From assembly GCF_000739455.1 (NCBI RefSeq), contig NZ_CP009211.1, forward strand, positions 695,660 to 759,659: a stretch of 64,000 nucleotides of DNA. The letters run 5' to 3'. The notes beneath the pieces are model-generated. The model saw only the letters and a program-made list of their open reading frames with translations, ran no database searches and was not told the origin of the DNA. Positions within the stretch are counted from its first letter, which is position 1. Each line of letters starts with the position of its first letter. Below are positions 39,435-49,660 of the stretch, in pieces. The DNA comes from Corynebacterium imitans. GTDB lineage: Bacteria > Actinomycetota > Actinomycetes > Mycobacteriales > Mycobacteriaceae. A program made the position numbers and the translations under genes.

Positions 39435-41072
39435 CTACTTCTTGCTCCGGTACCAGGTAATCAGCGCGTCGGTGGAGGCGTCGCCTGTGTCCGGGGCCTG
39501 GGCACCCGCGACCGCGGCGGCCAGGTCGTTGGCCTGCTGCTTGCCCAGCTCCACGCCCCACTGGTCGAAGGAGTTGATGTCCCAGATCACGCCCTCGGTG
39601 AACACGATGTGCTCGTAGAGCGCGACGAGCGCGCCCAGGGTGTAGGGCGTAAGCTCCTCGGCCAGGATCGTGGTGGTCGGGCGGTTGCCCGGCATGACCT
39701 TGTGCGGGGCCAGCTCGCTGCTGACACCCTCGGCCTCGATCGTCTGCTGGTCCTTGCCAAAGGCGAGCACCTTCGTCTGGGCGAAGAAATTGCCCATGAG
39801 CAGGTCGTGCATGGAACCGGTGCCGTCGGCGGTGGGGAAGTCCTCCTTGGGGCGAGCGAAGCCGATGAAGTCCGCCGGGATCATGGTGGTGCCCTGGTGG
39901 AGCAGCTGGAAGAAGGCGTGCTGGCCATTCGTGCCCGGCTCGCCCCAGTAGATCTCGCCGGTGTCGTAGGTGACGGGGGTGCCGTCGTGGCGCACGGACT
40001 TGCCGTTGGACTCCATGGTCAGCTGTTGCAGGTAAGCGGGGAAGCGCGAGAGATCCTCGGAATAGGGCAGGACCGCGTGGGTCTGCACGTCAAAGAAGTT
40101 GCGGTACCACACGTTCAACAGGCCCATCAGCACCGGGACGTTGCGAGAGAACTCGGTGGTGCGGAAGTGCTCGTCCATCGCGTGGAAGCCCTCGAGCATG
40201 CGCATGAAGTCCAGCGGGCCGATCACGGCCATGAGGCTCAAACCAATCGCGGAGTCCATGGAGTAGCGACCACCGACCCAGTCCCAGAAGCCGAACATGT
40301 TGGCCGTGTCGATGCCGAACTCGGCGACCTTCTCCTCGTTGGTGGAGACCGCGACGAAGTGCTTGGCAATCGCAGACTCATCACCGTCGAACTGTTCGAG
40401 CAGCCAGCGCTTCGCGGCGTGCGCGTTTGTCAGCGTCTCCTGGGTGGTAAAGGTCTTCGAGGCGATGATGAACAGCGTCTCCTCGGCGTTGCAGCGGTCC
40501 AGCACCGCGGCCATGTCTGCCGGGTCGACGTTGGAGACGAACTCGGCGGTGATCCCGGCGGTGGCGTAGGCGCGCAGCGCCTTCGTAGCCATTGCTGGGC
40601 CCAGGTCGGAGCCGCCGATGCCGATGTTGACGACCTTCTTGATCGTGCGGCCGGTGTGCCCCAGCCATTCGCCGGAGCGCAGCGCGGAGGCGAAGTCGCG
40701 CATCCGGCCGAGCACCTCGTGCACATCGGCGGCTACGTCCTGCCCGTCGACCTCGAGGTCCTTTTCTACCGGCAGGCGCAGCGCGGTGTGAAGCACGGCG
40801 CGGTCCTCGGTGTTGTTGAGGTGGGCACCGCCAAACATCGCTTCGATCTTCTCCGCCAGGCCCGCCTCGTCGGCGAGTTGGGTGAGGGCTTCGAGCACGT
40901 CGGCGTCGATAAGCTGCTTGGACATGTCCACATGCAACCCGGCCGCTGAGAAGCTGAGCGTCTGCGCGCGCTCGCTGTCGGCCGCGAAGAGGTCACGCAG
41001 CGTGGTCTGCGAGTTCTCGGCGTGCAGTTGTTCCAGGTTCTTCCAGGCAGACGTGGACGTAATGTCGGTCAT
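39435..41072 (-). CDS. pgi: Glucose-6-phosphate isomerase
   Basis: A 545-residue glycolytic enzyme interconverting glucose 6-phosphate and fructose 6-phosphate. Signatures are [54 protein letters not shown] (PGI signature 1), [19 protein letters not shown] (catalytic His) and [14 protein letters not shown] (PGI signature 2, Lys). The second ATG (41072) gives better spacing from GGAGGA than the first (41075). Gene order with chorismate mutase and pcrA matches Rv0946c-Rv0949. Confidence 0.96.
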   Translation of the reverse strand: MTDITSTSAWKNLEQLHAENSQTTLRDLFAADSERAQTLSFSAAGLHVDMSKQLIDADVLEALTQLADEAGLAEKIEAMFGGAHLNNTEDRAVLHTALRLPVEKDLEVDGQDVAADVHEVLGRMRDFASALRSGEWLGHTGRTIKKVVNIGIGGSDLGPAMATKALRAYATAGITAEFVSNVDPADMAAVLDRCNAEETLFIIASKTFTTQETLTNAHAAKRWLLEQFDGDESAIAKHFVAVSTNEEKVAEFGIDTANMFGFWDWVGGRYSMDSAIGLSLMAVIGPLDFMRMLEGFHAMDEHFRTTEFSRNVPVLMGLLNVWYRNFFDVQTHAVLPYSEDLSRFPAYLQQLTMESNGKSVRHDGTPVTYDTGEIYWGEPGTNGQHAFFQLLHQGTTMIPADFIGFARPKEDFPTADGTGSMHDLLMGNFFAQTKVLAFGKDQQTIEAEGVSSELAPHKVMPGNRPTTTILAEELTPYTLGALVALYEHIVFTEGVIWDINSFDQWGVELGKQQANDLAAAVAGAQAPDTGDASTDALITWYRSKK

Positions 41073-41160
41073 CATTCCTCCAGCAAAGATCGGATCGGAT
41101 ACGCCCCACGGTAGTCAAAAACCCGCCACCAAGTCGCCCGCAATGTGCATAATGGGGCCC

Positions 41161-41484
41161 ATGAGCATTGTGAAGATCAACGCGATTACTGTCCCCGAAG
41201 GTGCTGGCGAGGAACTGGAGCGCCGCTTTGCCGCACGTAAGCACGCCATCGACTCCCAGCCGGGCTTTGAAGGCTTCCAGCTACTGCGCCCGACCAAGGG
41301 CGAGGACCGTTACTTTGTGGTCACCCGCTGGGCCGACGAGGCCGCCTACCAGGCGTGGTGGGAGGGTGCCGGCCAGGCCGCGCACGCCCACGGAGATTCC
41401 GGCGAGGCACCGAAGAAGCCCGTCTCGCAGAAGGCGGAGCTGCTCGAGTTTGACGTCGTGCTCGACTCGCTCGAGCGCGACTAG
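41161..41484 (+). CDS. Antibiotic biosynthesis monooxygenase (ABM)-domain protein
   Basis: A 107-residue ferredoxin-like ABM-fold protein: VKINAITVPEGAGEELERRFAARK, then GFEGFQLLRPTKGEDRYFVVTRWADEAAYQAW. The family includes IsdG/MhuD-type haem oxygenases; the typical Asn/His/Trp haem-degrading set cannot be assigned by eye, so a haem role is only possible. The ATG is 7 nt after CATAAT (41148-41153), probably leaderless. It is divergent from pgi and converges on the chorismate mutase gene. Confidence 0.85.
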   Translation: MSIVKINAITVPEGAGEELERRFAARKHAIDSQPGFEGFQLLRPTKGEDRYFVVTRWADEAAYQAWWEGAGQAAHAHGDSGEAPKKPVSQKAELLEFDVVLDSLERD

Positions 41485-41490
41485 CTAGGG

Positions 41491-41784
41491 CTAGCCCAGT
41501 TTCCCGCGCCCAAGCCGCAGCAGGATGTTGGCGAGCGCCGGGCCTTCCTCACCGAGCTCGTCGCGGAACTGGTTGATGATGGCGACCTCGCGGGTGTGCA
41601 CCAGCTTGGTGCCGCCTGACCCCATCCGGGTTTTACCGATCGCGCGGGAGACTTCCGCGCGGCGTTTCACCGCATCCAGGATGACCCGGTCGAGCCGGTC
41701 GATCTCCTTGCGGTACTGCTGAATCTCCGCGTCCGAGAGCGGATCATCGGTGCCGGAGGGCATGCGGATTGCAAAATCGCTCAT
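41491..41784 (-). CDS. Chorismate mutase (AroQ-delta type)
   Basis: A 97-residue all-helical protein, homologue of Rv0948c: IQQYRKEIDRLDRVILDAVKRRAEVSRAIGKTRMGSGGTKLVHTREVAII. It contains the active-site Arg and Lys residues and the conserved C-terminal RLGRGKLG through which the enzyme is activated by DAHP synthase. It converts chorismate to prephenate for Phe and Tyr synthesis. The ATG lies 8 nt after CATAAT (41798-41793), so the mRNA is probably leaderless. Confidence 0.92.
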   Translation of the reverse strand: MSDFAIRMPSGTDDPLSDAEIQQYRKEIDRLDRVILDAVKRRAEVSRAIGKTRMGSGGTKLVHTREVAIINQFRDELGEEGPALANILLRLGRGKLG

Positions 41785-41882
41785 GGTCTTGCATTATGCC
41801 ACGCAGCCTAAGCAAGCCAATTCAACCAGGATGTTCGAACAACCGTCAGGCGATGTTGTAGGCGGTGGGTACCCTGAGGTGC

Positions 41883-44201
41883 ATGACTGATCTCACCTTA
41901 GGACTCAACCCCCAGCAGCAGGCTGCCGTGCAGCACGAAGGCTCCCCGCTGCTCATCGTCGCCGGCGCAGGCTCCGGCAAGACCGCGGTGCTCACCCGCC
42001 GTATTGCCTACCTTTTACAACAGCGCGGGGTGGCACCGTGGCAGATCCTCGCCATTACCTTTACTAACAAGGCCGCCGCCGAGATGAAGGAGCGCGTGGC
42101 CCAGCTCGTCGGGCCAGAATCGGAGCGGATGTGGGTGGCCACCTTCCACTCCGTGTGCGTGCGTATCCTGCGCCAGCAGGCGCAGCTCGTGCCGGGGCTA
42201 AACACGAACTTCACCATCTACGACGCGGACGATTCGCGCCGCCTGCTCTCCATGATTGCCAAGGACTTCAGCCTCGATTTGAAGAAGTTCTCGGCGCGCA
42301 CACTGGCGAATGCCATCTCCAATTTAAAGAACGAGCTGATCGACCCGGACGAGGCGCTGGCGAAGGCGGAGCAAACCCGCAACCCCTTTGAGACCACGGT
42401 GGCGAAAGTCTTCGCCGAGTACCAGCGGCGGCTGCGCCAGTCCAACGCGCTCGACTTCGACGACCTGGTGGGCGAGGTCGTGCGCATCTTTAAAGAGCAC
42501 CCGCAGGTCACCGAGTATTACCGCCGCCGCTTCCGCCACGTGTTGGTGGACGAGTACCAGGACACGAACCACGCGCAGTACGAGCTCATCCACACGCTCG
42601 TCGGCACTGGCCCGGACGCGCCCGAGCTGGCCGTGGTGGGCGACTCGGACCAGTCCATCTACGCCTTCCGCGGTGCGACGATCCGCAACATTGAGGAGTT
42701 CGAGCGCGATTACCCCAACGCCCGCACCATCCTGCTCGAGCAGAACTACCGCTCCACGCAGAACATTCTAAACGCGGCCAACGCCGTGATCGCGCAGAAC
42801 GAGGGCCGCCGGCCGAAGAAGCTGTGGACGGACCACGGCGCGGGCGAGAAGATCATCGGGTTCGTCGCAGACAATGAGCACGACGAGGCCCGCTTCATCG
42901 CCGCCGAGATCGACGAGCTCGCCGACAGAGGCGTGCCGTACTCGGACATGGCGGTGATGTACCGCACCAACAACGCCTCCCGCGCGCTGGAGGACATTTT
43001 CATCCGCTCCGGTATCCCGTACAAGGTCGTCGGTGGCACGCGCTTCTACGAGCGCCGCGAGATACGCGACATCGTCGCCTATATGAAGGTGCTGGACAAC
43101 CCGGACGACACGGTGAGCCTGCGCCGCATCGTCAACGTGCCCAAGCGCGCCATCGGCGACAAGGCGCAGGCCATGGTCGCGCTGCACGCGGAGAACCAGG
43201 GGATCAGCTTTGGGCAGGCGCTTATCGACGCCGCGGCGGGCAAGGTCGACATGCTCGCATCCCGCGGCAAAAACGCCGTCGCCGGCTTTGTGGAGCTGAT
43301 GGACGGGCTGCGCAAAGAAATGCCCGAAATGCGCAACGAGGTCACCGGCATGCCGGACCTCGGTCAGCTTGTCTCCCGAATCCTGGACGCGACCGGCTAC
43401 CGCGAGCAGCTGGAAGCCTCGAACGACCCGCAGGACGGGGCGCGCCTGGACAACTTGAACGAGCTGGTCTCCGTGGCGCGCGAGTTCTCCTCCGAGGCCG
43501 CGAACCAAATCGCCTACATGACGGACGAGGAGCTGGACTCCGTCATGGAGGAGGGCGAGCCGGCCCCCGGCTCCCTGCAGGCCTTCCTGGAGAAAGTCTC
43601 ACTCGTCGCAGATGCGGACCAGCTGCCGGACAACGAGCAGGGCGTGGTGACAATGATGACCCTGCACACCGCCAAGGGCCTGGAGTTTCCCACCGTGTTC
43701 GTCACCGGCTGGGAGGACGGGCAGTTCCCGCACCTGCGCGCCCTGGGTGACCCGGACGAGCTCGCCGAGGAGCGTCGCCTGGCGTACGTGGGTATTACTC
43801 GCGCCAAGCAGCGGCTGTATTTGACCCGCGCGATGTTGCGCTCTTCCTGGGGCAACCCGGTGACCAATCCCGCCAGTCGCTTCCTCGCAGAGGTCCCGGA
43901 GGACCTCATCGACTGGCGCAGGACCGAACCTGCCGGCAGCACTGATGCATGGGGCCAGCCCGCCCCGATCGGCGGGCAGCGCGCCCACCGTCGCCCGAGT
44001 GCCGGCCGCAGCGGCGGAGTGCGGGTGAACAAGCACCTCGACCTCGCAGCCGGCGACCGCGTCAACCACGCGAAGTACGGGCTGGGCACCGTACTCACGG
44101 TGGAGGGGGCCGGGGTGCGCGAGACGGTGACGGTGGATTTCGGTTCCTCCGGCACCGTGCGGCTTATGCTCATCGGCGGTGTGCCGATGGAAAAGCTCTA
44201 G
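41883..44201 (+). CDS. pcrA: ATP-dependent DNA helicase UvrD1/PcrA
   Basis: A 772-residue superfamily 1A helicase. Motifs are Q-motif LNPQQQAAV, VAGAGSGKTAVLTRRI (Walker A), FTNKAAAEMKERV (Ia), VDEYQDTNHAQYELI (II), GDSDQSIYAFRGA (III), LEQNYRST (IV), TLHTAKGLEFPTVFV (V) and RRLAYVGITRAKQRLYL (VI). The C-terminal tail has the DRVNHAKYGLGTV Tudor-like module that binds RNA polymerase. It acts in nucleotide excision repair. The ATG lies 7 nt after TACCCT (41870-41875). The position matches Rv0949. Confidence 0.95.
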   Translation: MTDLTLGLNPQQQAAVQHEGSPLLIVAGAGSGKTAVLTRRIAYLLQQRGVAPWQILAITFTNKAAAEMKERVAQLVGPESERMWVATFHSVCVRILRQQAQLVPGLNTNFTIYDADDSRRLLSMIAKDFSLDLKKFSARTLANAISNLKNELIDPDEALAKAEQTRNPFETTVAKVFAEYQRRLRQSNALDFDDLVGEVVRIFKEHPQVTEYYRRRFRHVLVDEYQDTNHAQYELIHTLVGTGPDAPELAVVGDSDQSIYAFRGATIRNIEEFERDYPNARTILLEQNYRSTQNILNAANAVIAQNEGRRPKKLWTDHGAGEKIIGFVADNEHDEARFIAAEIDELADRGVPYSDMAVMYRTNNASRALEDIFIRSGIPYKVVGGTRFYERREIRDIVAYMKVLDNPDDTVSLRRIVNVPKRAIGDKAQAMVALHAENQGISFGQALIDAAAGKVDMLASRGKNAVAGFVELMDGLRKEMPEMRNEVTGMPDLGQLVSRILDATGYREQLEASNDPQDGARLDNLNELVSVAREFSSEAANQIAYMTDEELDSVMEEGEPAPGSLQAFLEKVSLVADADQLPDNEQGVVTMMTLHTAKGLEFPTVFVTGWEDGQFPHLRALGDPDELAEERRLAYVGITRAKQRLYLTRAMLRSSWGNPVTNPASRFLAEVPEDLIDWRRTEPAGSTDAWGQPAPIGGQRAHRRPSAGRSGGVRVNKHLDLAAGDRVNHAKYGLGTVLTVEGAGVRETVTVDFGSSGTVRLMLIGGVPMEKL

Positions 44202-44210
44202 CTAGGCTGC

Positions 44211-44903
44211 TTAGGCAATCCGGATGCCCTGCTGCGCGAACCAGGGCACCGGGTCAACCTGGTTCACACCGTCCGGCTTGATCTCAAAGTGGAGGTGCGG
44301 GCCGGTGGACTGACCCTCATTGCCGATCTGGGCGATCTGCTCGCCGGCACGGACGCGTTGACCGACGGCTACGTTGTAGTGCGCCATGTGGCCGTAGACA
44401 GAGACCTCGCCGCCGTCGTGCTGGATCACGACCCAGTTGCCGAAGCCCTGGGCGGGCCCAGCGTTGATGACGGTGCCGTCCATGACGGAGTAGATCGGGG
44501 TGCCCAGGCTGTTGGCGATGTCAATACCGCGGTGCATCGCGCCCCAGCGCTGGCCGTAGCCGGACGTAAAGGTACCCGTCGTCGGGGTGACTACGGTGCG
44601 GCCGTCGGAGGTGCGGCCGCGCTGCATGGTCACTCCACCGTTGCTGGTGCCGGAGTCGGGGGTGAACTGGCTGCTGATCTCCTGGCCGAGCGCGCGGGGG
44701 TCGTAGACGATGCTGTAATCGCCCACAGTCAGCGTCGCGCCGTCCTTCAGAATGGAGTCGGCGGCGGAAGCGAGGTGTTGCACTGCCTCCTGCTGGGTGG
44801 CGATGGGTGCGCCGTTGAGCGTGAACACTGGGGCCGCGATGGCCGGCGTGGCGGAAAACGCAAGCGCCGCGGCAAGGACCGCGGGAAGCAGGCGACGATG
44901 CAT
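44211..44903 (-). CDS. Secreted M23 (LytM) family peptidase
   Basis: A 230-residue exported protein with a signal peptide ending around ATPAIAAP. A helical spacer follows, then a C-terminal M23 domain with metal ligands HRGIDIA (HxxxD) and HLHFEI (HxH), inside GYGQRWGAMHRGIDIAN and STGPHLHFEIKPDG. Such enzymes cleave peptide crosslinks in peptidoglycan or activate other hydrolases. ATG 44903 has GGAG immediately upstream; a TTG at 44912 is less likely. A paralogue lies next to it on the same strand. It is convergent with pcrA. Confidence 0.9.
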   Translation of the reverse strand: MHRRLLPAVLAAALAFSATPAIAAPVFTLNGAPIATQQEAVQHLASAADSILKDGATLTVGDYSIVYDPRALGQEISSQFTPDSGTSNGGVTMQRGRTSDGRTVVTPTTGTFTSGYGQRWGAMHRGIDIANSLGTPIYSVMDGTVINAGPAQGFGNWVVIQHDGGEVSVYGHMAHYNVAVGQRVRAGEQIAQIGNEGQSTGPHLHFEIKPDGVNQVDPVPWFAQQGIRIA

Positions 44904-45109
44904 GTGCTCCAAACCTTTTCTTTTAGGAAAGCGAATACCGCGTTAGAATCTAGCGCGCATTTGCCGCCCAAGCAACGCCTTGACGTGCGCTTTTGTCGAA
45001 AAGTTGTGTCATTTTCCACCGTTGGTGCAGGCCAGCGCGCTGTTACTGAAGTGAAATTTGTTATTAATGTGACGGGCGCTCGGGGGTGGTGCGTCACCGG
45101 CATGAGACG

Positions 45110-45141
45110 CAAAAACGCCCCGACACAACAGTGCCGGGGCG
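45110..45141 (-). terminator. Terminator of the second M23 peptidase gene
   Basis: On the minus strand CGCCCCG (45141-45135) pairs with CGGGGCG (45122-45116) and TTTTTGCG follows. It lies 18 nt past the stop at 45159 and separates the two peptidase genes. Confidence 0.8.
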
Positions 45142-45158
45142 AAAAGAAACGCCTTAGC

Positions 45159-45887
45159 CTAGAGCTGGATGCCGCGCTGCGCCAGCCACGGGGCCGGGTC
45201 GACCGGGGTGTCGCCGTCCGGGTGGATTTCAAAGTGGAGGTGGGAGCCGGTGGAGAAGCCGAGGCTGCCCATGCCGGCGATCTTCTGGCCAGCGGTCACA
45301 CGCTCGCCGACAGCAACGTCGAGGCTCTGCATGTGGCCGTAGACAGAGACGGAGCCGTCCTCGTGCTTGAGGCGGATCCAGTTGCCGTAGCCCTGGGCCG
45401 GGCCAGAGTCGATCACGGTGCCGTCCATGACAGCCAGGATCGGGGTGCCGGGGGCGTTCGCAATGTCGACGCCGTAGTGGAAGGAGCCCCAGCGCGGGCC
45501 GAAGCCGGAGGTGAAAGCACCCTCGGCCGGGCGAGCGACCTGCGGTGCGCGAGCGGCCTCGTCGGCCTTCGCTACCTCGTCGGAGTGGGCGACTGCCTTG
45601 TCCAGCTGGTCGGCCAGGTTGACTACCGGCTTGTACTCGGCAATCGCCAGGATCTGTGGGGCGGACTCCAGGGCGGAGGTTGCATCGGCGACCAGCTGGT
45701 CGGTGTCTGCCGCCACGGTGACGTTCGCGTCGTTTGCAGTGGTGCCCTCGGAGGCGAGCGTTGCTGCTGCGGCACCGCTCAGGCCGGCGGTGGAGACTGC
45801 ACCAGTTGCCACGGCTACCATGGCGACGCGACCCTTATTGGGAGACTGCTTCCGGTGCTTGCCGCCCTGCTTCGATGCCTTGTACAT
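45159..45887 (-). CDS. Secreted M23 (LytM) family peptidase, paralogue
   Basis: A 242-residue protein with a basic N-terminus (HRKQSPNKGRVAMVAVATGA), signal/anchor helix and an Ala/Val helical region. The M23 domain shows both metal motifs intact (HYGVDIAN; HLHFEIHPDG). It is closely related to the peptidase at 44211 in the domain and both end in a PxPW-AQ-GI(R/Q) tail, so the pair arose by duplication. Homologue by position: Rv0950c. The upstream gap 45888-46115 contains GTTACAGTAACC and several GTTAC/GTAAC-like words on the minus strand, possible MtrA sites. Confidence 0.9.
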   Translation of the reverse strand: MYKASKQGGKHRKQSPNKGRVAMVAVATGAVSTAGLSGAAAATLASEGTTANDANVTVAADTDQLVADATSALESAPQILAIAEYKPVVNLADQLDKAVAHSDEVAKADEAARAPQVARPAEGAFTSGFGPRWGSFHYGVDIANAPGTPILAVMDGTVIDSGPAQGYGNWIRLKHEDGSVSVYGHMQSLDVAVGERVTAGQKIAGMGSLGFSTGSHLHFEIHPDGDTPVDPAPWLAQRGIQL

Positions 45888-46115
45888 AGGTCCCCTTAGA
45901 AAATCCGACTCCGTGACCTTGGCGGCCCCGGATTGTAACCTTCCTGTTATCTACGAGTGGTTACTGTAACGAATTGGTCTCGGTAAGGCAACTGAATTCC
46001 TCAAAAAATTCTTAATCGTTGCCCACCTCACTTTTCGTTACACATCCGGGTGTAGCGGGCCGGTGGAGTGTTGTAGCTCAGGCGATAAGGGGAGAGGTGG
46101 CAGAGTTAGTTGACG

Positions 46116-47417
46116 ATGAGCACGAATTCGAATCCCCGGTCCGCCCCGTCGTCACGCGCGCGCAGCGAAAGCCGCACCCGCGACCGCGCCGCCGCCCGCA
46201 GCCGCTCCAAGGCACGTTTGCAGCGTGCTGGAACCGCTGCGCGCGCCCAGAAGCGCGACAACACGAAAGCGCCGGAGACCTGGCAGGAGCGCCTCCGCCA
46301 CTACTTCGCGTTCGCCATTGTGCCGAACGCGGTGCTCGCACTCGGTGCCGTCGCAGTGTGTTTCGCGGTACTTTTGATCGGCGGCTGGCCCCTGCCGTAT
46401 CTGCCGCTGACGATTGGCGAGTTCTGGCTCGTTGGCCATGGTGTGCCCGCCACCATCGACGGGGTCACCCTGGGGGCGGTCCCGCTGCTGCCCGCCGTGG
46501 GCGTCGTCGCGCTGGTAGCAACCCGAGTGCGCGCGGCTACCGAGCACCGCGTGAGCGTGCTGGACCTGTGGGCGCTGCTCGGGCTCACGCTCGCCATCCC
46601 GCTCGTGTGCTCCGCCATCGCGCTGTTCATGGTCGCGGATGCCTCGAAAGTCTACACCACCAGCGCCCCGCCCGCGTGGCAGGCCCTGAGCTACCCGCTC
46701 GCGCTGCACTTCATCGGATTCTGCTTCGGCCTGCGCACCGTGCTGTGGCGCGCGCTGGCGAAAAGAATCAGCGTCCCGCCAATGCTTATCGACGCCGCAC
46801 TCACCGCCGCACACGCCACCCGCAACCTACTCGCCGCCGGTGGGGCAGTGTTCCTCATCCTGCTGGCGTTTAATTACCAGCGCGTCGGCGAGGCCATCGC
46901 GAGCTTCCCCAACCTCGGGGCCGTAGGTGGGATCTGGCTTCTGCTCGTCTGCCTGCTCTACCTGCCGAATGCGGCGATCGCCACACTCGCGGTGCTGCTC
47001 GGCGGCGCCTTCGAGTACGCGGGCGTGGCGACCTCCCTGTTCGCCACCGGCAATGTAGCGCTGCCGCCGCTGCCCGTGCTCGCCGCGGTGCCCGCGAGCG
47101 TGCCTGCCTGGGCGCCGGTGGCGATGGTGATTCCGGCGGCCGTGATCCTCGCGTCGCTGTGGAAGGTGCGCCCGAGTGCGGCCACCGCCGGCGCAATCGG
47201 GGCGTGGGCCGGCGTCTACGGGCTCGTCCTCGGCGCACTCGCCTCCGGTGTGGCGGGCGCGTACGGCATGGTTGGGCCGACCTACTGGATGCTCGGCGGG
47301 CTCATGTTCGCGTGGGTGGCCGTGATCGCGCTGTTGGTGTGGTGTGTGGCGTGGGTGCGGGAGCGTGGCGTCGAGAAGCATCCGGCCCCTGAAGCCACAA
47401 AGCCTGAGGGCGACTAA
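46116..47417 (+). CDS. DUF6350 polytopic membrane protein
   Basis: A 433-residue protein with a basic, Arg/Ala-rich cytoplasmic N-terminus (about 1-55) and about 9-11 hydrophobic helices. A further charged tail ends in KPEGD. It matches the actinobacterial DUF6350 family by position (Rv0955, just before purN) and layout. Function unknown. ATG 46116 is the start used; a TTG two codons earlier is the only alternative. Its stop codon TAA doubles as the first bases of the purN -10 box. Confidence 0.75.
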   Translation: MSTNSNPRSAPSSRARSESRTRDRAAARSRSKARLQRAGTAARAQKRDNTKAPETWQERLRHYFAFAIVPNAVLALGAVAVCFAVLLIGGWPLPYLPLTIGEFWLVGHGVPATIDGVTLGAVPLLPAVGVVALVATRVRAATEHRVSVLDLWALLGLTLAIPLVCSAIALFMVADASKVYTTSAPPAWQALSYPLALHFIGFCFGLRTVLWRALAKRISVPPMLIDAALTAAHATRNLLAAGGAVFLILLAFNYQRVGEAIASFPNLGAVGGIWLLLVCLLYLPNAAIATLAVLLGGAFEYAGVATSLFATGNVALPPLPVLAAVPASVPAWAPVAMVIPAAVILASLWKVRPSAATAGAIGAWAGVYGLVLGALASGVAGAYGMVGPTYWMLGGLMFAWVAVIALLVWCVAWVRERGVEKHPAPEATKPEGD

Positions 47418-47420
47418 GCT
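47415..47420 (+). promoter_or_regulatory. Leaderless -10 box of purN overlapping the previous stop codon
   Basis: TAAGCT ends 7 nt before the purN GTG. Its first three bases are the TAA of the DUF6350 gene. No Shine-Dalgarno is present. Confidence 0.5.
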
Positions 47421-47427
47421 ATGGGCC

Positions 47428-48021
47428 GTGAGTAGCCAACCTTTGTCCGTCGTGGTGCTGGTTTCCGGCACCGGCAGCCTGCTCAAGGCGATTTTGGACG
47501 ATACAGCAAGTCCCTACCGCGTCGACCTCGTCGTCGCGGATCAACTTTGCGCCGGTATCGAGCGCGCGAAAAACGCCGGGGTCAGCACCGCGGTTGTCCC
47601 GGTGGAAGCAGACCGCGCCGCCTGGGACGCGGAGCTTGCCCAGACGGTGGCGAAAACACGGCCGGATGTGGTGGTTTCCGCAGGCTTCATGCGGATTCTT
47701 GGGCCGGAGTTCCTCGCCAAGTTTGAGGGACACACCATCAACACTCACCCCTCCCTGCTGCCGGCGTTCCCGGGAGCGCACGCCGTGGATGATGCGCTGG
47801 ATTACGGCGTAAAGGTCACCGGCTGCACGGTCCACTACGTGGACGCCGGAATGGATACCGGTGAAATCATCGCGCAGCGCGCGGTGCGCGTTGAGGAGGG
47901 CGACACGAAATCCACTCTGCACGAAAGAATCAAACAGGCCGAGCGCGAGCAGATTGTGGATCTGCTGCGTCGCGCCTCCATTTCCAACGGGAAGGTAGTC
48001 TTCAATGGGAATTCAGATTAA
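47428..48021 (+). CDS. purN: Phosphoribosylglycinamide formyltransferase
   Basis: A 197-residue enzyme that transfers formyl from 10-formyltetrahydrofolate to GAR, step three of purine synthesis. Signatures are [48 protein letters not shown] (catalytic Asn/His) and [19 protein letters not shown] (catalytic Asp). Starts at GTG 47428. Its 3' end overlaps purH by 17 nt. Confidence 0.95.
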   Translation: MSSQPLSVVVLVSGTGSLLKAILDDTASPYRVDLVVADQLCAGIERAKNAGVSTAVVPVEADRAAWDAELAQTVAKTRPDVVVSAGFMRILGPEFLAKFEGHTINTHPSLLPAFPGAHAVDDALDYGVKVTGCTVHYVDAGMDTGEIIAQRAVRVEEGDTKSTLHERIKQAEREQIVDLLRRASISNGKVVFNGNSD

Positions 48022-49540
48022 GCGCGCGCTGATCAGCGTCTACGACAAGACGGGCGTGGAGGACCTCGCCCGCGCGCTGGGTGAGGCCGGCGTGGAAATC
48101 GTCTCCACTGGCTCCACCGCAAAGCGCATCGCGGACGCCGGTGTGGCCGTGACCGAGGTCGCCGAGCTGACCGGCTTCCCCGAGGTGCTTGAGGGCCGCG
48201 TGAAGACCCTGCACCCGCGCGTGCACTCCGGCATCCTGGCGGACCTGCGCAAGGAAAGCCACGCGGAGCAGCTCAAGGAGCTGGGAATTGAGCCCTTCCA
48301 GCTGGTCGTGGTGAACCTGTACCCGTTTGAGGAGACCGTGGCCTCCGGCGCGGATTTCGACGCCTGCGTGGAGCAGATCGACATCGGCGGGCCGTCCATG
48401 GTGCGCGCCGCCGCGAAGAACCACCCGTCGGTGGCCGTAGTGACCAACCCCGCGCGCTACGCCGAGGTCATCGAGGCCGTCAAGGGCGACGGCTTCGAGC
48501 TGGAAGACCGCAAGCGCCTCGCCCTGGAGGCGTTTACCCACACCGCGCAGTACGACGCGGCGGTGTCCGGTTGGCTGGCTGAGCAGCTCGACGCAGATGG
48601 CGCTGCTGAGTCCACTGAAGGCGACGAGCTGCGCTACGGCGAGAACCCGCACCAGTCCGCCCGCCTGGTCAACGAGGGCTGGGGCATTGCGAATGCCACC
48701 CAGTTCGGCGGCAAGGAAATGAGCTACAACAACTACCAGGACGCCGACGCCGCTTGGCGCGCGGCCTGGGACCACGAGCGTGCCTGCGTGGCCATTATCA
48801 AGCACGCGAATCCGTGCGGCGTAGCTGTTTCCGATACCTCCATTGCTGATGCGCACGCGAAGGCGCACGCCTGCGACCCGGTCTCCGCCTACGGTGGCGT
48901 GGTCGCGGCCAACCGTGAGGTGACCGTAGCGATGGCCAAGCAGGTCCAGCCGATCTTCACCGAGGTCATCCTGGCCCCGTCGTATGAGGACGGCGCGATC
49001 GAGGTGCTCAAGGAGAAGAAGAACCTGCGCATCCTGCAGGTCGAGCCGAAGCAGCCGGGCGAGGAGCGTCGCCAGATCTCCGGCGGCTGGCTCGTTCAGG
49101 AGCGCGACTCCTACCAGGCTGAGGGCGACGCCGCTGCAAGCTGGAAGCTGGTCGCCGGCGAGGCCGCCGACGAGCAGACCCTGGCAGATCTGGAGTTCGC
49201 GTGGCGCAGCGTGCGTTGCGTGAAGTCGAATGCGATCCTGATTGCGGACAACGGGGCGTCGGTAGGCATCGGCATGGGCCAGGTCAACCGCGTCGACTCG
49301 GCCAAGTTGGCCGTCGACCGCGCGAACACCCTGGACGAGGGCAAGAACCGCACCAACGGTGCCGTGGCCGCTTCCGATGCGTTCTTCCCGTTCGCCGACG
49401 GCTTCCAGCTGCTCGCGGATTCCGGCGTGAAGGCCGTGGTGCAGCCGGGCGGCTCCATCCGTGATGAGGAGGTCATCGCCGCCGCGGAGGCAGCTGGCGT
49501 GACCATGTACCTCACCGGCACCCGCCACTTCGCGCACTAA
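48005..49540 (+). CDS. purH: Bifunctional AICAR formyltransferase / IMP cyclohydrolase
   Basis: A 511-residue enzyme catalysing the last two steps to IMP. The N-terminal MGS-like cyclohydrolase domain has [28 protein letters not shown] and [15 protein letters not shown]. The C-terminal transformylase has [35 protein letters not shown] and the terminal DAFFPFADG...[10 protein letters not shown]...TGTRHFAH. Its ATG lies inside purN. A terminator-like hairpin follows. Confidence 0.96.
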   Translation: MGIQIKRALISVYDKTGVEDLARALGEAGVEIVSTGSTAKRIADAGVAVTEVAELTGFPEVLEGRVKTLHPRVHSGILADLRKESHAEQLKELGIEPFQLVVVNLYPFEETVASGADFDACVEQIDIGGPSMVRAAAKNHPSVAVVTNPARYAEVIEAVKGDGFELEDRKRLALEAFTHTAQYDAAVSGWLAEQLDADGAAESTEGDELRYGENPHQSARLVNEGWGIANATQFGGKEMSYNNYQDADAAWRAAWDHERACVAIIKHANPCGVAVSDTSIADAHAKAHACDPVSAYGGVVAANREVTVAMAKQVQPIFTEVILAPSYEDGAIEVLKEKKNLRILQVEPKQPGEERRQISGGWLVQERDSYQAEGDAAASWKLVAGEAADEQTLADLEFAWRSVRCVKSNAILIADNGASVGIGMGQVNRVDSAKLAVDRANTLDEGKNRTNGAVAASDAFFPFADGFQLLADSGVKAVVQPGGSIRDEEVIAAAEAAGVTMYLTGTRHFAH

Positions 49541-49554
49541 ATCGCCGCTTTTCG

Positions 49555-49592
49555 ACGCCGCGTAGCCTGTTTCAAGGTCACGCGGCGTTTGC
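49555..49592 (+). terminator. Terminator-like hairpin after purH
   Basis: ACGCCGCGT (49555-49563) pairs perfectly with ACGCGGCGT (49580-49588), followed only by TTGC. The T-tract is weak. Confidence 0.55.
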
Positions 49593-49660
49593 ATAGGCGG
49601 CATGTGCTTTTCCTGCTACCATGCACGTGTCTTTGCAGTTTGTACTAAAGGAGCACGCCC

